Assembly (NCBI RefSeq): GCF_009730915.1
Contig: NC_052482.1
Location: 2,790,001 to 2,854,000 of the forward strand
Length of the DNA: 64,000 nucleotides
DNA from: Dioscorea cayenensis subsp. rotundata
Taxonomy: Eukaryota; Streptophyta; Magnoliopsida; Dioscoreales; Dioscoreaceae
Reading direction: 5' to 3'
In this document: positions 61,007 through 64,000 of the stretch, piece after piece
Layout: each line of letters starts with the position of its first letter
Position numbering within the stretch: the first letter of the stretch is position 1
The notes under the pieces: model-generated
What the model was told of the DNA's origin: nothing
The model's database searches: none
What the model saw: the letters and a program-made list of their open reading frames with translations, nothing else
Program-made: the position numbers and the translations under genes

Positions 61007-63454
61007 TAATTATATAATTTTTATTTTTAAAATGATTGAAAAACATAAGGTAAATAATATTTTAGTCTTTTTATAAAATTTTTAATTAATTTTTGGTAGG
61101 AAGAGTGTATGAGCAATTATCAGTGTTGCATAAGTTTATAAATTTTTTATTTTTAAAAGAGAATGCATGCCAAAAATAAATAAATAAATAAATAAACTAT
61201 AATAATATCTCTATCCAATCATCCTGTCAACATAATATGTTCAACTCCTAAATTCCTGTACCTAATTTTTTAACAATCCCGAAAACTTGATTCAAAATAA
61301 ATATAAACCCCACATTTGTTTTAAGTTAATAAGCTCCTAAATAAATGTGCACCTCCTGGCAATCCTCATATTAATATATTATATATATTAGATGGTCCTT
61401 TTTGTCACATATGATATGAGTCATCAAAGCTACAAAATTAGTTATATATTTATATTTCACCAAAGTTCAATATTATATATGAACAACAAATTAACAAAAA
61501 GATTTTGAAAAACATGATTATAATATATGAAAAGTTAATGTGTGGCCATCTAGTTTGATCATATAACAAGCAAAAGCTTGCCACCATTCTAGTGCATGCA
61601 AAATGGTTGATGAATTAGCATGGGATTAAATAAATATTATTTAACATTGTGAATTAGTTTGCAATTGAGAAAAGGGTGAATGATACCTTCAAATGTATTT
61701 CTATTCATTAAAAAAAATATTTTTATATTAATTATTAAATGCAGAAAAGCCTCAGTAAGATTTACTTAAAAAAAAAAGTTTTGTATGTTTATATATTTAG
61801 ATAGCTATAATATTATTTTTTTCATTACTATCACTAGCTGTCTTTAAATTTTGGATTATTATTTATTTTAATTAATAAAATTATTGTGAATAAAACACTG
61901 GATAAATTTTTAAAGACCAAGAACCAAATAAACATGTTTTTTTAGTTAGAGTTCAAAATAAACAATAACATGTATTTTTGTGTGACATCTTTAATTTTAA
62001 AATTAAATTAAAAAGAGTTGGTTTTTCTTACAAATTAAAGACATTGAAAATCTAAGCAATCGTCTTTTAAGGGATTCAATTTTCATGGAGTGCTCTTGAA
62101 GCATTAATCATTTTATGTGCTAACAAATGCCTTAAATTTAGAGTTTATTTATAATAGTTGTTGATAATAGTTGTTGGATCACTATAGCACATGCCTTTTA
62201 TTATTAATAATATATAAGCTTTGATTATTTATTTATTTATTTTTGGTTCTTTAGCTTTAATTGTATTAAATAAGGGAGATGCTTTAGATTTGCATCAATT
62301 TCTCCTTTCTATGTAGTTATATAACTATAAATCAAGTTTCTAATGAAATTGGTGGTTTATTCTTTCATCTATGAATTTAGGATCAATGCTATGCTAAGTT
62401 TTTTTTTCAAAAAAATATATATAAGAAAAAAATTAATGCTAAGTTTGAAGGTTGATTCATATTATTTTCGCTTTTTTGAGTTGAAAATTATTATTAATTT
62501 TATGTTATTCAAACATTTTGTGGTTTCACGGTCATCTAAAATGGTGACCTAAATTTTCTTTTGTGGTATGGGATTGATTTAATTTTTCTAAAAACAACTA
62601 TGAATAAATCAACTACAATTTTAATTGAAATAAGGGTAAAGCTTAATTGGTTAATCCAAATTTTTATTGGTGTTTGGATGATATTTTGTCATTCAAAATT
62701 AGACCAAATAAATTAATAAAAAAAAAAAAATCTAATCGAGATGATTTGATAAGTAGAGCTATTGCTAAAATTTTGTAGTGTGCAAATATTTTATAATTAT
62801 ATAAACCGACCAAATGTAACTGAATTAATGGATGTTATGCTTGCACTTAATTTATAATTACTACCTTTTTTCTAATCTTATTTTACTCGCTAACCTTGGA
62901 TTAATTTTTGATGCCTTAACTTGAGATAAAAATAACTTTATTGTAACATTGATTTTTATAAAATATATTTTATAAAGCATATCATTAATAAAAATGCAAG
63001 ACTAATTAAGATATGATATATGTATATATAATTAATTAATTATAATAAATCATAGATTTTTATAAAATAAAAAAAGATATATAATTAGCTAGTTTGGATG
63101 AAAAATTCATTGTTTTTTTTTTTAATTAAAATGCAAGATATGAGATTATGCATAACATCAATTAATGAAAATAGAACAATATATACTAATTAGGAAGAAA
63201 CATGCTCACATATTATACATAGTAAAAAATAGAAAACCAAACTAATTACATACAAACCAACAACACCACAGCTTGCATGACCTAACCTAATATTATACAA
63301 CACAAACAAACATTTAATCAAAACAAATATAGAGGTTAATCAATCCTACAACTTAATTACAAAAATTAACAAAAACAAAGCTTTAATTCCTTTGAAAAAC
63401 ATCAGTAATACATCTAGATACACACACATTAATTAATTAACTAACTGACTTGTA
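61007..63454. other. AT-rich intergenic
   Basis: No gene supported; the frame at 62343-62552 is compositional. The last few hundred bases should hold the 3' UTR of the next minus-strand gene. Confidence 0.5.
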
Positions 63455-63925
63455 TTAACTATAAGGATAACGATTAGCCAAACAAGCTTCCCAAAAGAGT
63501 CTATCTTCTTCTCTAGAGTCCACCACCTTTTTCTCCTCCTTCTCTAATCTCACCGGAGAACATCGTCGGAGACTATCAGCATCATCGTCATCGTCATCAT
63601 CAACGGCTTGTCGGACATCTCTTTCACCAAACTTCTCCTTGAGACTATAACAATAAGTACCACAACTAGACTCAATGTCTTCTTCATGATCCTCTTCACC
63701 ACCTTCTTCTACCAAGCTCATCCTTAACAAGCCATGGCTTCTCATCTGATATATTGAAGTTCCACACTCAGAGTCACCAACTGTTTCCATTAACATTAAT
63801 GTTAATGGTATGAGCTCATGAGAAGGAGAAGGTGAAGAAAAAGAAGAAGAAGGTGGCGGTGGTGATGGTGATGGTGGTGGTGTTTGAGGTGCATGAAGAG
63901 GTGTACCAAAGTCCATTGCGTACAT
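63455..63925 (-). CDS. Unrecognised acidic 156-residue plant protein
   Basis: Single open frame from the ATG at 63925 (or the next, at 63916, giving MDFGTPLHAP) to 63455. It has a Pro/Ser-rich N-terminal part (PPPSPSPPPPSSS), a middle rich in Glu (EEGGEEDHEEDIESS), an Asp run (DDDDDDDADSLRRCS) and a C-terminal end EEDRLFWEACLANRYPYS. The final block looks conserved-type, with aromatic residues after an acidic-basic stretch, and is probably the functional motif. No signal peptide or membrane segment; likely nuclear or cytosolic, by inference. A (TA)n/TATA tract lies 33-57 bp upstream. I cannot name the family. An upstream intron or exon outside the window is possible but not needed. Confidence 0.65.
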   Translation of the reverse strand: MYAMDFGTPLHAPQTPPPSPSPPPPSSSFSSPSPSHELIPLTLMLMETVGDSECGTSIYQMRSHGLLRMSLVEEGGEEDHEEDIESSCGTYCYSLKEKFGERDVRQAVDDDDDDDADSLRRCSPVRLEKEEKKVVDSREEDRLFWEACLANRYPYS

Positions 63926-63957
63926 TAGGGTTAGCAAGATAAGGGTTATCTTTGGTT

Positions 63958-63982
63958 TATATATATATATATATATATATAT
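63958..63982 (-). promoter_or_regulatory. (TA)n tract, possible TATA region of the last gene
   Basis: TATATA repeats 33-57 bp upstream of the start codon on the minus strand. That position suits a TATA box only if the leader is very short, so it may simply be a microsatellite. Confidence 0.35.
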
Positions 63983-64000
63983 GGAAAGGTGGTGGTGAAT

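Overview
This is a stretch of a flowering-plant nuclear genome. The genes are split by AT-rich introns and separated by long AT-rich spacers full of TA microsatellites, small transposons and decayed repeats. A tRNA-Asn of nuclear type and a gypsy-type LTR element with a plant initiator-Met primer site fit this. GC-rich 5' coding ends (the NPL4-like gene and the small lysine-tailed gene) and a FRIZZY PANICLE/PUCHI-like ERF hint at a monocot, but the window does not settle it. There are no bacterial-style operons.

Layout. 1-12 kb: repeat-rich and without an intact gene. It holds a broken BELL-type homeobox fragment (minus strand, 1.69-2.40 kb), a 4.6 kb tandem array with a dimeric higher-order unit (2.83-7.40 kb), two diverged copies of a promoter-like segment near 9.0 and 10.0 kb, and a young 164-bp tandem duplication (10.6 kb). 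12.2-19.9 kb (+): a nine-exon HAK/KUP/KT potassium transporter whose exons join to exactly 780 codons plus stop. 20.25 kb: a Mutator-like MITE with a perfect 9-bp target duplication. 21.5-25.0 kb (+): a five-exon gene for an unrecognised 141-residue protein with a lysine-rich tail. 28.2-29.2 kb (+): a single-exon AP2/ERF transcription factor. 30.1-33.7 kb (-): a six-exon SWEET sugar transporter, convergent with the ERF gene. 34-46 kb: gene-poor, with a Tourist-like MITE, a tRNA-Asn, and a foldback/MULE-like element carrying a possible SUVH-derived fragment. 45.96-49.98 kb: a complete but non-autonomous LTR retrotransposon coding only for a gag broken by one stop. 50.2-52.8 kb: a probable old LTR remnant. 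53.6-55.1 kb: small non-autonomous repeats. 55.9-59.1 kb (+): a two-exon NPL4-like gene of the CDC48/p97 pathway. 60.75 kb: a Stowaway MITE. 63.46-63.93 kb (-): an unrecognised acidic 156-residue protein.

The intact genes are unrelated housekeeping, transport and developmental genes and show no sign of functional clustering. The most distinctive material is in the repeats: the dimeric array beside a rearranged BELL fragment, the gag-only retroelement with indel-dense LTR divergence confined to one block, and a MITE whose insertion can be read against a paralogous empty site next to it. All gene models were made by eye from splice signals, frame and family similarity; no alignment or transcript data were available.
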